The notes: generated by a model not told the origin, from the sequence alone. Positions 27,447 through 37,903 are shown, counted from the first letter of the stretch. The stretch is 54,953 nt of DNA from an uncultured Pelagibacteraceae bacterium (GCA_902587735.1 CACIML010000004.1:1-54953), one strand, 5' to 3'. Program-made: numbers and translations.

Positions 27447-30113
27447 ATGGCTGGTAAATCGTTAAATCAAATAAGAAATGTATTTTTAAAATATTTTGAG
27501 AACAATGGACATAGAATAGTTGAATCTAGTAATTTGGTTCCAGATAATGATCCTACTTTAATGTTTGCTAATTCTGGAATGGTTCAGTTCAAAAATGTTT
27601 TTACAGGTCTAGAAAAAAGAGATTATAAAACAGCAACTACTTCACAAAAATGTGTAAGAGCAGGCGGCAAACATAACGATTTAGAAAATGTAGGTTATAC
27701 ACCAAGACATCACACATTTTTTGAGATGTTGGGTAATTTTTCATTTGGCGATTATTTCAAAGAAAGAGCAATTGAATTGGCTTGGAACTTAATAACTAAA
27801 GATTTTGGATTAGATAAAAACAAGCTTTATTTCACAGTTTTTCATGAAGATGACGAAGCATTTAACCTATGGAAAAAAATTTCAGGTTTAGGAAATGATA
27901 GAATTATTAGAATTAAAACTTCAGATAATTTTTGGTCAATGGGAGAAACTGGACCGTGTGGTCCCTGTTCAGAGATTTTTTTTGATCATGGCGATCATTT
28001 AAGGGGCGGCCTACCAGGAACAATAGATCAAGATGGAGATAGATATATTGAGATTTGGAATCTTGTATTTATGCAATTTGAACAAATTTCAAAAAATAAA
28101 AGAATTGATCTACCAAAACCATCTGTAGATACTGGAATGGGATTGGAAAGAATAGCTGCTTTACTTCAAGGTACTCATGACAACTATGAAACTGATCATT
28201 TTAAAAAAATTATAAGTTCAATTTCAGACTCAGTAAAAAAAAAACCTGATAAAAAAAATATTTCAAGTTTTAGAGTCATAGCAGATCATTTAAGAGCAAG
28301 CTCATTTTTAATTGCTGAAGGAGTCTTACCTTCAAACGAAGGTAGAGGTTATGTTTTAAGAAGAATTATGAGAAGAGGAATGCGACATTCTCATTTATTA
28401 GGTGCAAAAGATCCTATCTTTTTTAATATTTTTAAAACCTTAATGGAAGAAATGAAAGGAAATTACTCTGAACTTGAAAGAGCCCAATCTTTAATTAGGG
28501 AAACTTTAAAAATGGAAGAAGAAAAATTTATGGTTCTTCTTGATAGAGGTATTAAAATTTTAAATGATGAAGTTTCCAAAATAAAGAAAATTTTACCTGG
28601 AGAAGTAGCGTTTAAATTATATGACACATATGGGTTTCCACTAGATCTTACTGAGGACATTTTAAAAAATAAGTCATTAAAAGTAGATCATGAAAAATTT
28701 AAATCTTTAATGAAAGAAAGTAGAGAACTTGCAAAGAAAAATTGGAAAGGTTCTGGCGATAGTTCTGTTGATGAAATTTGGTTTGGCATAAAAGACAAGT
28801 TAGAGCCAACAGAATTTTTAGGTTATGAAACAAATCAAGCTGAAGGAATTGTACTGTCATTATTAAAAAATAATAAAGAAGTTCAAAGTTTAAAATCTGG
28901 AGATGAAGGCATGTTAATTACGAACCAAACGCCATTTTATGGGGAGTCAGGAGGCCAAGTAGGTGACACAGGACATATTATTTCTGGAGAATTTAAATTT
29001 GAAGTAACAGATGTTCAAAAGAAATTGGGAGATTTATTTGTTCATTATGGAAAAGTTTTAAGTGGAAATATTCAATTAAAAGATAACGTTGAAATGAAAA
29101 TAGATGTTGAAAGAAGGCATAATATAAGAGCATATCATTCAGCTACACATTTACTTCACGAGTCGCTTAGGAGAGTTTTAGGTACTCATGTAATTCAAAA
29201 AGGATCTTTAGTTGAATCCAATAGATTAAGATTTGATTTTAGTCACATGAAGCCAATTTCTCCTCAAGAAATTGATAAAATTGAAAAATTTGTTAATTCA
29301 ATGATAGATAATAAAACTGATGTGAAAACAAGAATAATGACACCAAAAGAGGCAGTGGACAATGGTGCGTTAGCTTTATTTGGAGAAAAATATGGAGATG
29401 AAGTTAGAGTTTTATCCATGGGAAACGAAACAGACAAATATTTTTCTACAGAGTTATGTGGCGGAACACATGTAAGAAATACAGGAGACATAGGAAAATT
29501 TAAGATTGTTGGACAATCATCAATTGCCGCTGGGGTTAGAAGAGTTGAAGCATTAAGAGAAAAACAATTACAAGAATTTTTAAGTAAAAAAGAAAAATTA
29601 TCAGATCTTTCTACTCAAAAAAATGAACAAATAATAAAAAGTTTATCAGAAAAAATTATTAAACTTGAAGGCAAACCTAATTTAAAAAATGAAAATCAAC
29701 AAGGTTTAATAAAAGATTTAACAAAACAATTTGATCAACTTTCAGTTAATTTTATTTTAAATGATAAATCAAAAAATATTATTAAAGATGAAATTGTTAA
29801 TAAAACAAAAATTAGATTTCAAAAAGTTTTTGATTTACCACCAAAAGAACTAAGAAAACTTGTAGATACAGGCAAAAAGGAATTAGGAGAAGGCATTATT
29901 ATAGTTTTTGCAATAAAAGACGAAAAAATTGGTTTAGCTGCAGGAGTTACAAACAAACTTATAAATAAATATGATGCTGTTAAACTTGTTAAAACTGGGT
30001 CTGAAATTATAGGAGGTAAAGGTGGTGGCGGTAGACCTGATTTTGCTCAAGCAGGAGGTGTTGAAGTAAATAAAATTGATGAAGCTTTTGAAAAACTAAA
30101 ATCTTTAATTTAG
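27447..30113 (+). CDS. alaS: Alanyl-tRNA synthetase
   Basis: AlaS charges tRNA-Ala and edits mischarged Ser/Gly. I place the start at the ATG at 27447 (888 residues, beginning [16 protein letters not shown]). A TTG at 27408 would add 13 unlikely residues. The class II core shows [20 protein letters not shown] (motif 1 region) and [16 protein letters not shown]. The editing domain has [18 protein letters not shown] and [12 protein letters not shown] with zinc-binding His/Cys. The C-Ala domain ends [16 protein letters not shown]. The 3' end overlaps convergent icd by 9 bases. Confidence 0.98.
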   Translation: MAGKSLNQIRNVFLKYFENNGHRIVESSNLVPDNDPTLMFANSGMVQFKNVFTGLEKRDYKTATTSQKCVRAGGKHNDLENVGYTPRHHTFFEMLGNFSFGDYFKERAIELAWNLITKDFGLDKNKLYFTVFHEDDEAFNLWKKISGLGNDRIIRIKTSDNFWSMGETGPCGPCSEIFFDHGDHLRGGLPGTIDQDGDRYIEIWNLVFMQFEQISKNKRIDLPKPSVDTGMGLERIAALLQGTHDNYETDHFKKIISSISDSVKKKPDKKNISSFRVIADHLRASSFLIAEGVLPSNEGRGYVLRRIMRRGMRHSHLLGAKDPIFFNIFKTLMEEMKGNYSELERAQSLIRETLKMEEEKFMVLLDRGIKILNDEVSKIKKILPGEVAFKLYDTYGFPLDLTEDILKNKSLKVDHEKFKSLMKESRELAKKNWKGSGDSSVDEIWFGIKDKLEPTEFLGYETNQAEGIVLSLLKNNKEVQSLKSGDEGMLITNQTPFYGESGGQVGDTGHIISGEFKFEVTDVQKKLGDLFVHYGKVLSGNIQLKDNVEMKIDVERRHNIRAYHSATHLLHESLRRVLGTHVIQKGSLVESNRLRFDFSHMKPISPQEIDKIEKFVNSMIDNKTDVKTRIMTPKEAVDNGALALFGEKYGDEVRVLSMGNETDKYFSTELCGGTHVRNTGDIGKFKIVGQSSIAAGVRRVEALREKQLQEFLSKKEKLSDLSTQKNEQIIKSLSEKIIKLEGKPNLKNENQQGLIKDLTKQFDQLSVNFILNDKSKNIIKDEIVNKTKIRFQKVFDLPPKELRKLVDTGKKELGEGIIIVFAIKDEKIGLAAGVTNKLINKYDAVKLVKTGSEIIGGKGGGGRPDFAQAGGVEVNKIDEAFEKLKSLI

Positions 30114-31319
30114 CTTTTTACTTAAATTATTTGTTAATAAGTCTAAAAATTCATTGGTGTTTAGGTATTTTGTAGAGGGACCTATAAGAACAGCTAAATC
30201 TTTAGTCATTGATCCATTTTCAACCGTTTCAATACAAACTTTTTCTAGAGTTTTTACAAACTTTTTTAAATCTTCGTTGCCATCTAGCTTTCCTCTATGA
30301 TACAGACCTCTCGCCCATGCAAAAATAGAAGCTATGGGATTTGTTGAGGTTTCTTTACCTTGTTGATGTAGTCTGTAGTGTCTTGTAACTGTACCATGAG
30401 CAGCTTCAGATTCTATTGTTTTACCGTCAGGTGACATCAACATACTTGTCATAAGACCTAAAGAACCAAATCCTTGAGCTACCGTATCCGATTGTACATC
30501 TCCATCATAGTTTTTGCATGCCCAAATATAATTTCCATTCCATTTCATTGCACATGCTACCATATCATCAATAAGTCTATGCTCGTAAGTTATTTTTCTT
30601 TCTTTAAATTTTTCTTTGAATTCTTTTTCATAAACTTGTTGAAATAAATCTTTAAATCTACCATCGTATTTTTTCAAAATTGTATTTTTAGTAGAAAGAT
30701 ATACAGGCCACTTTCTATTAAGACCATAATTCATACATGCTCTTGCAAAATCTATTATAGATTTATCTAAGTTGTACATAGATAACGCAATACCAGGTCC
30801 TGGAAAATTAAAAACTTCAAATTCTTTTTTTTCTTTTCCATCTTCTGAGGTCCATTTTATTTCTAATTTACCTTTGCCTGGAACATGAAAATCTGTTGCT
30901 CTGTACTGATCACCGAACGCATGTCTTCCTATACAAATGGGATTAGTCCAACTTGGAACTAATTTTGGAATATTCTTACATATTATTGGTTCCCTAAAAA
31001 CAGTTCCTCCAATTATATTTCGAATTGTTCCATTTGGCGATCTCCACATTTTTTTAAGATTAAATTCTTTAACTCTTACCTCATCAGGAGTTATTGTTGC
31101 ACATTTAATTCCAACACCATTTTTTTTAATTGCTCTAGCACAATCAATTGTTATTTGATCATTTGAGTTATCTCGACTCTTTATCCCAAGATCATAATAT
31201 TCAATTCCTAAATCGATGTATGGCAAAATCAATTTATCTTTAATAAATTTCCATATAACTCTTGTCATTTCATCACCATCAAGCTCGACAATTGGATTTT
31301 TTACCTTAATTTTACTCAT
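30105..31319 (-). CDS. icd: NADP-dependent isocitrate dehydrogenase (homodimeric type)
   Basis: This enzyme oxidises isocitrate to 2-oxoglutarate in the TCA cycle and produces NADPH. The 404-residue length and the blocks [36 protein letters not shown] (substrate Ser/Asn/Arg), [33 protein letters not shown] (metal Asp residues) and [11 protein letters not shown] (NADP site) match the eukaryote-like subfamily II rather than the E. coli type. It is divergent from psd across a 74-base spacer. Confidence 0.95.
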   Translation of the reverse strand: MSKIKVKNPIVELDGDEMTRVIWKFIKDKLILPYIDLGIEYYDLGIKSRDNSNDQITIDCARAIKKNGVGIKCATITPDEVRVKEFNLKKMWRSPNGTIRNIIGGTVFREPIICKNIPKLVPSWTNPICIGRHAFGDQYRATDFHVPGKGKLEIKWTSEDGKEKKEFEVFNFPGPGIALSMYNLDKSIIDFARACMNYGLNRKWPVYLSTKNTILKKYDGRFKDLFQQVYEKEFKEKFKERKITYEHRLIDDMVACAMKWNGNYIWACKNYDGDVQSDTVAQGFGSLGLMTSMLMSPDGKTIESEAAHGTVTRHYRLHQQGKETSTNPIASIFAWARGLYHRGKLDGNEDLKKFVKTLEKVCIETVENGSMTKDLAVLIGPSTKYLNTNEFLDLLTNNLSKKLN

Positions 31320-31393
31320 AATTTAGATGTATCTTAATAGTTGAATTTGATTATCTTATATACATATTACATTAAAATTATCAAATTAACATT

Positions 31394-32041
31394 ATGACCG
31401 ATATCATTTTTCCAAAAATTCATACAGAGGGATACAAATTTTTAGCCATTGCTATCTTAATAACAATTTTTTTATATTTTTTTAGTGGCTTTTTAGGATT
31501 GATAAGTTTGGTTTTAACAATATGGGTATACTATTTTTTTAGAGATCCAGAAAGAGTATCAATTAATGATGATAATTACTTAGTTAGTCCAGCAGATGGA
31601 TCGGTAGTTCAAGTTCAAGAAACGAATGGACCAAAAGAATTAAATTTAGAAAGTAAAAAATTTACTAAAGTCAGTATATTTATGAATGTATTTGATTGTC
31701 ACGTAAATAGAATTCCATGTGATGGAAAAATTTCTGAAATAATATACAAACCTGGAAAATTTTTAAATGCATCACTAGACAAAGCAAGCGAAGACAATGA
31801 ACGTAATTATTACAAGATTACTAATAATAAAGAACAAGATATTATTGTTGTACAGATTGCAGGTTTAATAGCTAGAAGGATAGTTTGTGAAACAGCAAAA
31901 GATCAAGATTTAAAACAAGGCGATAGAATTGGCATGATTAGATTTGGAAGTAGAGTAGATGTGTATTTTGAGAACTATACTTCTCTAGTTAAAATAAATC
32001 AAAAAACTGTAGCAGGCGAAACACTATTAGCTAAAATGTAA
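31394..32041 (+). CDS. psd: Phosphatidylserine decarboxylase proenzyme, short form
   Basis: Psd makes phosphatidylethanolamine from phosphatidylserine at the inner membrane. The 215-residue size is the short alphaproteobacterial form. One hydrophobic hairpin lies near residues 14-45. YYFFRDPER and SPADGSVVQVQE are family blocks, FMNVFDCHVNRIPCDGKI holds the catalytic His, and IRFGSRVDVYF near the C-terminus is the Gly-Ser self-cleavage site that generates the pyruvoyl group. pssA follows after 3 bases, so the two steps of PE synthesis are coupled. Confidence 0.95.
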   Translation: MTDIIFPKIHTEGYKFLAIAILITIFLYFFSGFLGLISLVLTIWVYYFFRDPERVSINDDNYLVSPADGSVVQVQETNGPKELNLESKKFTKVSIFMNVFDCHVNRIPCDGKISEIIYKPGKFLNASLDKASEDNERNYYKITNNKEQDIIVVQIAGLIARRIVCETAKDQDLKQGDRIGMIRFGSRVDVYFENYTSLVKINQKTVAGETLLAKM

Positions 32042-32044
32042 ACT

Positions 32045-32848
32045 ATGGAACAACCGAAAAATAATTTTAAAATCGTATCTGATAAAAAGGCAAGAATGAT
32101 TTTGCCAAATACACTTACTTTGATTGGGGTTTGTATTGGACTTAGTTCAATTAAATTTGCCCTAGATTCAAAATTTGAACTTTCTGTAATTGCAATTATT
32201 TTTGCCGCACTTTTTGATGCTTTAGACGGAAGAGTGGCAAGATTAATAAAAGGAACTTCGAAAGTTGGAAAAGAACTAGATTCTTTGACTGACGTAATAA
32301 GTTTTGGTGTTGCACCAGCTTTTATAATGTATTTTTGGAATTTAAATAATTTAGGAAAATTTGGGTGGTTATTATGTTTAATTTATGTTGTTTGTGTTGC
32401 ACTAAGGTTAGCAAGATTTAACATAAATTCAAATGTGGAACCTTCTTGGAGAGATAATTTTTTTGAAGGTGTACCATCTCCTGCGGGTGGAATTTTGGTA
32501 TTAATGCCACTAATGTTTAGTTTAAGTGGGCTAGATATATTTAATGTTAATTATAATCTTATTGTTCCAACTTTTTTTATAATAACTTCATTTTTATTAA
32601 TTAGTAAACTTCCAACTTATTCATTAAAAAGAATTGTTATACCTCGTGCTATGACAATATTTTTGTTGTTTGGTATAGTTTTATTTTTTGGTTTGCTTTT
32701 GTTCTATACATTTAAGATTCTTACATTAAGTGGGCTAGTTTATTTAATTTTAATCCCAATAAGTTTTTTTCATTATAAAAAAATTAAAAGACAAAATAAT
32801 ACTGATGTCAGCAAAGATGAAAACGAAGATCTTGAAGACATATTATAA
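32045..32848 (+). CDS. pssA: CDP-diacylglycerol-serine O-phosphatidyltransferase
   Basis: PssA makes phosphatidylserine from CDP-diacylglycerol and serine in the inner membrane. The 267-residue protein has several hydrophobic helices and the CDP-alcohol phosphotransferase motif in DALDGRVARLIKG, continuing GKELDSLTDVISFG, which fits DG-x2-AR-x8-G-x3-D-x3-D. The C-terminus is acidic. It is sandwiched between psd (3-base gap) and a secreted hydrolase gene that begins immediately after its stop. Confidence 0.95.
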   Translation: MEQPKNNFKIVSDKKARMILPNTLTLIGVCIGLSSIKFALDSKFELSVIAIIFAALFDALDGRVARLIKGTSKVGKELDSLTDVISFGVAPAFIMYFWNLNNLGKFGWLLCLIYVVCVALRLARFNINSNVEPSWRDNFFEGVPSPAGGILVLMPLMFSLSGLDIFNVNYNLIVPTFFIITSFLLISKLPTYSLKRIVIPRAMTIFLLFGIVLFFGLLLFYTFKILTLSGLVYLILIPISFFHYKKIKRQNNTDVSKDENEDLEDIL

Positions 32849-33769
32849 ATGCAAAAAATTTTAGGAACTTTAATTTTGTGCTTGTTGTGGTGCAATGCAA
32901 GTTTTACATCAGAAATAAAACCTTTTAACAAAAGTGGCTTTATATTTAATGATGGTGAAAGAATTAAATATATAGAAAATTATAAAATAACTAATGCAGA
33001 AAATACAATTTTGGTTATTTATAACCATGGATTAGTTGAGGTAAACCAAAAATGGTGTAATTGGCCAAGCAATGTCCGACAAATATCTAAACTATCAGGT
33101 CAAAAAATTAATGGTAAAGAAATTAAAGTTTTTATGAATTGTGAACACACTCGAGTAGGAGGAAAGCTTTGCAATAAAGATCAATTTATAGATTTACATA
33201 AGTTTTCTAAAGATAAAGCATTATGTAAAAATGTGGTTTATTTTAATAGAAAACAAGCAACTGTAAATTTAGTAAAGAAATTTATTAAAGAAGGAGTAAA
33301 ACCAAAAAATATATTTACAACCGGAGCATCTTGGGGGGGCTGGAACGCCCTAAGAATAGCGGCTTTTAATAGTGAGTTAATTAATTCATCCGTTGCAATA
33401 AATCCTGCGTGCTGTGATCTTAAAATCAATCAAAAAGAAGGAAGTGTACAAGCCAAAGAATTTGAATGGTTTACTTACCAATTAAAATCAACAAAAAAAA
33501 TTAACGCTCTAGTCCTTTCAAGTTATGCTGATAGATTTGAAACACCAGAATCAATTGGTTTTTTAAAAAATATCGAAGGTATTGAGTTTATTAAACTTCC
33601 AGGATTTGATGAAGAAAAAAAAGAAATAAAAATTAAAGGAATTGTGTGCAAGTGGGACTCTCAAGGACAAAACAATAAAAAAATAACGAATGGTCATTTA
33701 ATTTTTAACTCTTCATGTTTTAATCCCTATGTTGATGTAATAAAAAATTATATAGCAAGCAGAATATAA
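32849..33769 (+). CDS. Secreted cysteine-rich alpha/beta hydrolase-like protein
   Basis: The function is not recognised. The 306-residue protein starts with a signal peptide (ILGTLILCLLWCNASFTS). The mature part reads as an alpha/beta hydrolase: VIYNHG near residue 57 (oxyanion region), nucleophile Ser161 in TTGASWGGWN, candidate acid Asp228 in SSYADRFETPE, and His283 in ITNGHLIF. It has eight cysteines after the signal peptide (70, 98, 108, 126, 188, 189, 267, 290), an even number that suggests disulfides in the periplasm. It starts right at the end of pssA, so it may be cotranscribed with phospholipid genes. An esterase or dienelactone-hydrolase-like role is possible. Confidence 0.65.
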   Translation: MQKILGTLILCLLWCNASFTSEIKPFNKSGFIFNDGERIKYIENYKITNAENTILVIYNHGLVEVNQKWCNWPSNVRQISKLSGQKINGKEIKVFMNCEHTRVGGKLCNKDQFIDLHKFSKDKALCKNVVYFNRKQATVNLVKKFIKEGVKPKNIFTTGASWGGWNALRIAAFNSELINSSVAINPACCDLKINQKEGSVQAKEFEWFTYQLKSTKKINALVLSSYADRFETPESIGFLKNIEGIEFIKLPGFDEEKKEIKIKGIVCKWDSQGQNNKKITNGHLIFNSSCFNPYVDVIKNYIASRI

Positions 33770-33801
33770 TAAGGAATACTAATTAATACACAAAAAATTT
33801 G

Positions 33802-35853
33802 CTAATTAATTTTTTTAATTTCTGCAATAATTAAATCATTAATCATTTCAGAACCTTTAAGCGAAGGGTGGTCATCATCTGCATAAAAAATATCTTTATT
33901 ATCGTGAGTAATACATCTATTTTTTATCAAAGTATCGCAAAATAATTTGTGAGGATAAACTTTATAAACATTGTCACTTTTTATAGAATCTAACAACTTG
34001 AAGCTAGAATTTGTTCTATCTTTGTAAACTTGATAAGATGTGGTTATAAAATTTTTTAATTCAAAATGAGATTTTATATTGCTTAAATTATTTTTTGACA
34101 TTGAATTAAATAATTTATATGGAACATGCCAGCCTACCTCAGGTATTGGATAAACTAAAATAATTTTATGACCATTATCAATTAATTTTTGAACAGTAAA
34201 ACGATAATTATCAAAAATTGCTGATTGTCTCTCCTCTTTTGTATCTAAAGAATTATCTTTGTTTTGAAGAAAATCAAACATTTCTCCTTCATACGCACCT
34301 TCTAAATTATTAAATCTATCCTCTTCTAAAACTAAAGGCAATCTACCGAGCAAGACTACTATTGAAGAATCAAATTCATTTATAAATTCCAATCTTTGAT
34401 TTTGCATTTTTTCATCACACTTAATTTCACTTCTGAGTTTATTTTTTTTAACACGATTTAAATTTAATATAAAATTACACCCTTTTTTTAGTGAAGTTGC
34501 AAAACCGTAATTGTTTTCAATTGCTTTCTTTTTTAATTCATTGCTTATACTTCCTGCATGACTATCACCCACCAAAATTATGTTATTATTATGTTTTTTA
34601 TTAAATATACATCCTCGTATTCTGTCATAACATAAATTTCCTTTCTCATCTTTTAAAACATTCCATTCCATTTGAACTTTAATATTTTTTTTAATTATTT
34701 CTGGAATTCTTTTTTGAACACCATTTGTTTTTATTACAAACAAAGAGAATGTTGTAATTATTAAAATTGCTGCAATTATAAAAGAAATTAAAAATTTAAA
34801 AGATTTGTTTTTGTTTCTTGCTGGTTTTTCAATTAAATAAAAACTGATTATAGATAAAATTAAAGTTAAAACTATCAATTCAAATTTGTCATATTGCGTC
34901 TGCATAGTTTCTTTAATTCTTGCAAATGCAAATATAGGATAATGCCACATATAAAGTGAGTAAGAGACAAGACCAATAGCAACAATTGGTTTAAAAGATA
35001 GTATTTGTGTAATCAAATCATCTTCTTTATTTGTGAACCATATTATTAAGCAAACACCAATAATTGGAGAAATTGTATAAAGCGAGGGGTGAAACATGCT
35101 GTCATTGAAAAAAATAATAGAATGAACAATTAGAAATAAACCAAAAGTCGGTAATATTTGATTAAGTATTTGATTTTGACTTCTTTTACCTTGATGGATT
35201 TCAAAATACGCTAACAATGAACCAGCAATTAACTCCCAGCCCCTTGTTGGTAAAGCATAAAAATTAAATGACGGATAATTTCTACTACCCCAATCTGCCA
35301 GGCCTAAACTTATAAAAAGACCCAGTATTAGTATATGAGGAATATACTTTTTAAAGTATTTAAATGTTATTAAAAAAATTATTGGAAAAATTATATAATA
35401 TTGTTCTTCAACAGATAATGACCAAGTATGAAGAAAGGGCTTTAATAGCCCATCTTCTGAATTGTATTCAAGACCTGAAAAATGAAAGTAAAAATTAGAA
35501 CTAAACCCCAAAGAATATAAAATTGATTTAGAAAAATCTATAAAACTACCAGGAAGTAAATATTTCCAAGCAAAAAAAAGTGATACGAGCATTACAAATA
35601 ATAATGCGGGAAGTATTCGTCTTATTCTTCGTTCATAAAAATTTTTAAAAGAAAAATTACCTGTAGAGACTAATTCTTTTAAAATAATTGAAGTAATAAG
35701 ATATCCAGAAATAACAAAAAAAATATCAACCCCAATAAAGCCTCCTTTAAAAGGCTCATATCCAAATAGATTTATTTGAGCATGATAAAGTATGACAGCA
35801 ATAACTGCGAGAGCTCTTAATCCATCAATTTCTGGTCTATAATTTATTTTCAT
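33802..35853 (-). CDS. Acyltransferase-3 / SGNH fusion (OafA-like)
   Basis: A 683-residue membrane protein that probably O-acetylates a surface glycan. The N-terminal half is an acyltransferase-3 domain with about ten helices: YRPEIDGLRALAVIAVILYH holds the catalytic His, followed by GGFIGVDIFFVISGYLI, then YERRIRRILPAL. After a linker near residue 370, the periplasmic SGNH domain has IILVGDSHAGSISNEL (Ser nucleophile) and YADDDHPSLKGSEMI (Asp-x-x-His). Both halves look intact. It is adjacent to a broken sulfotransferase gene, so this looks like a glycan-decoration patch. Confidence 0.88.
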   Translation of the reverse strand: MKINYRPEIDGLRALAVIAVILYHAQINLFGYEPFKGGFIGVDIFFVISGYLITSIILKELVSTGNFSFKNFYERRIRRILPALLFVMLVSLFFAWKYLLPGSFIDFSKSILYSLGFSSNFYFHFSGLEYNSEDGLLKPFLHTWSLSVEEQYYIIFPIIFLITFKYFKKYIPHILILGLFISLGLADWGSRNYPSFNFYALPTRGWELIAGSLLAYFEIHQGKRSQNQILNQILPTFGLFLIVHSIIFFNDSMFHPSLYTISPIIGVCLIIWFTNKEDDLITQILSFKPIVAIGLVSYSLYMWHYPIFAFARIKETMQTQYDKFELIVLTLILSIISFYLIEKPARNKNKSFKFLISFIIAAILIITTFSLFVIKTNGVQKRIPEIIKKNIKVQMEWNVLKDEKGNLCYDRIRGCIFNKKHNNNIILVGDSHAGSISNELKKKAIENNYGFATSLKKGCNFILNLNRVKKNKLRSEIKCDEKMQNQRLEFINEFDSSIVVLLGRLPLVLEEDRFNNLEGAYEGEMFDFLQNKDNSLDTKEERQSAIFDNYRFTVQKLIDNGHKIILVYPIPEVGWHVPYKLFNSMSKNNLSNIKSHFELKNFITTSYQVYKDRTNSSFKLLDSIKSDNVYKVYPHKLFCDTLIKNRCITHDNKDIFYADDDHPSLKGSEMINDLIIAEIKKIN

Positions 35854-35870
35854 TAAATCAGCAAATAAAT

Positions 35871-36542
35871 CTAATTTTTCAAATAGTTAAGTTCTAAAAG
35901 TAGATTTTTATATTTTTTTTTTATCTTTTCTATAATGCTTGGATCTAAATCTTTATTAAAATTCTGTTCTATCCCTTTATTAAAAAAGAAATTCTTATTA
36001 TCCTTAATTCCCATAATCTTATTTTCAATGAATCCTTCTTTTTCTTCAAGTTGTCTTAGGTACTTAAAATTTGTTGTTTTAACCACATTTTCAATTTTTT
36101 TTTTGTCAATTTCTAAATTCATAAATTTTTTTAGTTCATTCAGTATGTGTATAAATGTTTTCTCTTGTTCTAATACTAAATCTTCAAATTTTATAAATAT
36201 AGTATTTATGTTTTTTTGGTTTTTCCAGCTTAAATAATTAGAAGCCCAATCAAGTATTAATGTGTAACCTTTTGATAAGTTATTATTTTTCATACAAATA
36301 AAATTTTTATCATTCATCAAAAAATTAAGGCATTCTTTAATCTCCAAATTATAGTGATTTTTTAAAGATAGAATGACATTTCTTGGATCTCTTACAATGT
36401 AAATTGAACAAATTGAATAATCTTTATTTATTGTTGGGTAAATTTTATTAATAGTTAAATTTGCCAAATGAGTTTTTAAAAAAATAATTTCTTTATCAGT
36501 GCTAGATATTTTTTTGTATTTTTTTATATTCTTTAATTTCAT
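35871..36542 (-). pseudogene. Sulfotransferase, C-terminal part after frameshift
   Basis: This frame carries the second half of a PAPS-type sulfotransferase. IIFLKTHLANLT is followed by ICSIYIVRDPRNVILSLKNHY (given in parts here), the 3'-phosphate-binding segment, and then a helical C-terminus close to the paralogue at 10933-11769. The Met at 36542 falls inside the protein family, so it is not a true start. The first half is in another frame at 36502-36717. One surplus A in either of two A7 runs separates them (see the N-terminal entry). Confidence 0.75.
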
Positions 36543-36717
36543 TTAAGAAATTGTTTGATGATTTTAGGTCAAAAAAATCTCTTGGAAACTCAGCAACATT
36601 TTTTAAATAATCTTGTTTAAAAATTCCGTCTTTTGAATAAAAAAAAGCAGAGAGCATTGCTCTTAAAAAAGTATTGCCGCTTTTTGGGTATGAGCTTATC
36701 CAAATGATTTTTTTCAT
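36502..36717 (-). pseudogene. Sulfotransferase, N-terminal part before frameshift
   Basis: From the ATG at 36717 it reads KKIIWISSYPKSGNTFLRAM, the PAPS 5'-phosphosulfate loop, and continues in parallel with the paralogue at 10933. The frame ends at a TAG at 36502-36504, just past two A7 runs on the coding strand (36519-36525 and 36509-36515). Removing one A from either run joins this frame to the C-terminal frame and restores a protein of about 280 residues. The cause may be a sequencing error, a recent mutation, or slippage on poly-A that rescues some product. Confidence 0.75.
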
Positions 36718-36871
36718 ACTATTAAACAAACAAAACTGTTCTGATTTTACCCCTTTTTGTAAAATCAACCTTACTTCTAGAATTTAAATTACGCAATAAT
36801 AAACTTGTAATCTTGGTTCAAATATTCTTGATAGCATCGTTATATCCGTGTAGGAAATAGAGAATATAATG

Positions 36872-36901
36872 TTGACCTAGTGAGTTGAGATTATTTATGA
36901 T
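36872..36901 (+). promoter_or_regulatory. Sigma-70-like promoter before the glycosyltransferase gene
   Basis: TTGACC (36872-36877) and TATGAT (36896-36901), 18 bases apart, each differ by one base from consensus. They lie about 90 bases before the glycosyltransferase ATG at 36992. The rest of this 223-base spacer is AT-rich, and I see no RNA gene in it. A 32-codon Lys-rich reading frame (36897-36995) overlaps the -10 and is probably not translated from this promoter. Confidence 0.45.
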
Positions 36902-36991
36902 AAGTTCTGAGAACGTGAAGATAAGTGTAAGCAAAACAAATAAAAAACGTTTTCAAAAACACAAAAAAACTAATAAAAAGAAAAAAGAAAA

Positions 36992-37903
36992 ATGAAAAAG
37001 AATGTAATAGTTTCTTTAGCGGATTCAAATTATTTTGAACTTTTAAACGAACTTGTTAATTCGATTATTAGATTTGAAAAAAGCAAAGAAATAGCAATTT
37101 GTATTTTAGATGCTGGTTTAAATGAAAATCAAAAAACAATATTGTCCAAAAAAGTTGAAGAAATTAAGCCCGCAGAGTGGGATATAGATGTCCCAGCATT
37201 TAAAGTTAAAGGCAAAGAATGGTTAAAGAGTCAAGTATCAAGAGCTTTTTTACCTAAATATTTTCCAAATTATGAAAAATATTTGTGGATTGATTGTGAT
37301 GCATGGGTCAACGATTGGAGTTCTGTTGAATTATATTTTAAGGCTTGCGATAACGGTAAACTTGGCATTACTCAAACATTAGGCCCTGGTTATAAAATAA
37401 TGTCAAAAGTTAAATGGCTTTTTGGTAAATTAGCAATAATTAAATCTCAGAACTTTAAACATGCAATTAGTTCTAAAATAGAAATAGAAAAAGCAAGAAA
37501 GCTAGCTTTTGCTCCACATATTAATATTGGAGTTTTTTCATTAGAACATGATTCACCAGGATGGAAATCTTGGCAAAAGAATCTTGAACAAACATTGAAA
37601 TCAGGAAAAATTTTTGGCTCAGAAGGTCTTGCAATGAATATAAGTGTTTATATTGACAATATTGAAACAGAATTTTTACCTTTAAACTGTAATTGGATAG
37701 CAAGCAATCTTCTTCCAAAATTTGATGAAAATAAACAAACATTTGTAGAGCCATACCTTCCCAATCATGAAATAGGAATTATGCATTTGGCTGCTGGTTT
37801 ATGGAAAAATAATAAAGATATGAGAGTTGATAAAAGTGTTGAAATTGAAATTAAAACTTTAAAAAATAAAACTGTCTCTAAAAGTTTAAGGTTCAATAAT
37901 TAA
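36992..37903 (+). CDS. Putative GT-A fold glycosyltransferase
   Basis: The protein has 303 residues and no signal peptide. NVIVSLADSNYFELLNELVNS starts a nucleotide-sugar-binding fold (quoted only in part). YLWIDCDAWVND near residue 100 is a DxD metal site like that of family 8 transferases. FAPHINIGVFSLEHDSPGW and HEIGIMHLAAGLWKN resemble the acceptor side of such enzymes. The donor and acceptor are unknown. Its neighbours (acyltransferase, sulfotransferase) suggest surface glycan work. The stop is immediately followed by the TTG start of rlmE. Confidence 0.6.
   Translation: MKKNVIVSLADSNYFELLNELVNSIIRFEKSKEIAICILDAGLNENQKTILSKKVEEIKPAEWDIDVPAFKVKGKEWLKSQVSRAFLPKYFPNYEKYLWIDCDAWVNDWSSVELYFKACDNGKLGITQTLGPGYKIMSKVKWLFGKLAIIKSQNFKHAISSKIEIEKARKLAFAPHINIGVFSLEHDSPGWKSWQKNLEQTLKSGKIFGSEGLAMNISVYIDNIETEFLPLNCNWIASNLLPKFDENKQTFVEPYLPNHEIGIMHLAAGLWKNNKDMRVDKSVEIEIKTLKNKTVSKSLRFNN

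Noticed and set aside
33770..33801. Possible terminator with ATTAAT repeats and T7 between the hydrolase and acyltransferase genes
   Set aside because: The repeats are short AT self-complementary words with no GC in the stem. Too weak to call in this base composition.
35871..36542. Treating the C-terminal sulfotransferase frame as a separate complete gene
   Set aside because: It lacks the PAPS 5'-loop, starts inside the fold, and the missing half is directly upstream one frame away.
36803..36830. tRNA-like fragment (CTTGTAA followed by GGTTCAAAT)
   Set aside because: The distance between the would-be anticodon loop and T-loop is too short, no acceptor or D arm can be formed, and there is no discriminator/CCA. 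Not a tRNA; chance resemblance, or at most a remnant.
36897..36995. 32-codon Lys-rich reading frame ending ATGA on the glycosyltransferase start
   Set aside because: Its ATG overlaps the best -10 box of the spacer and no ribosome site precedes it. The composition is what random A-rich DNA gives.
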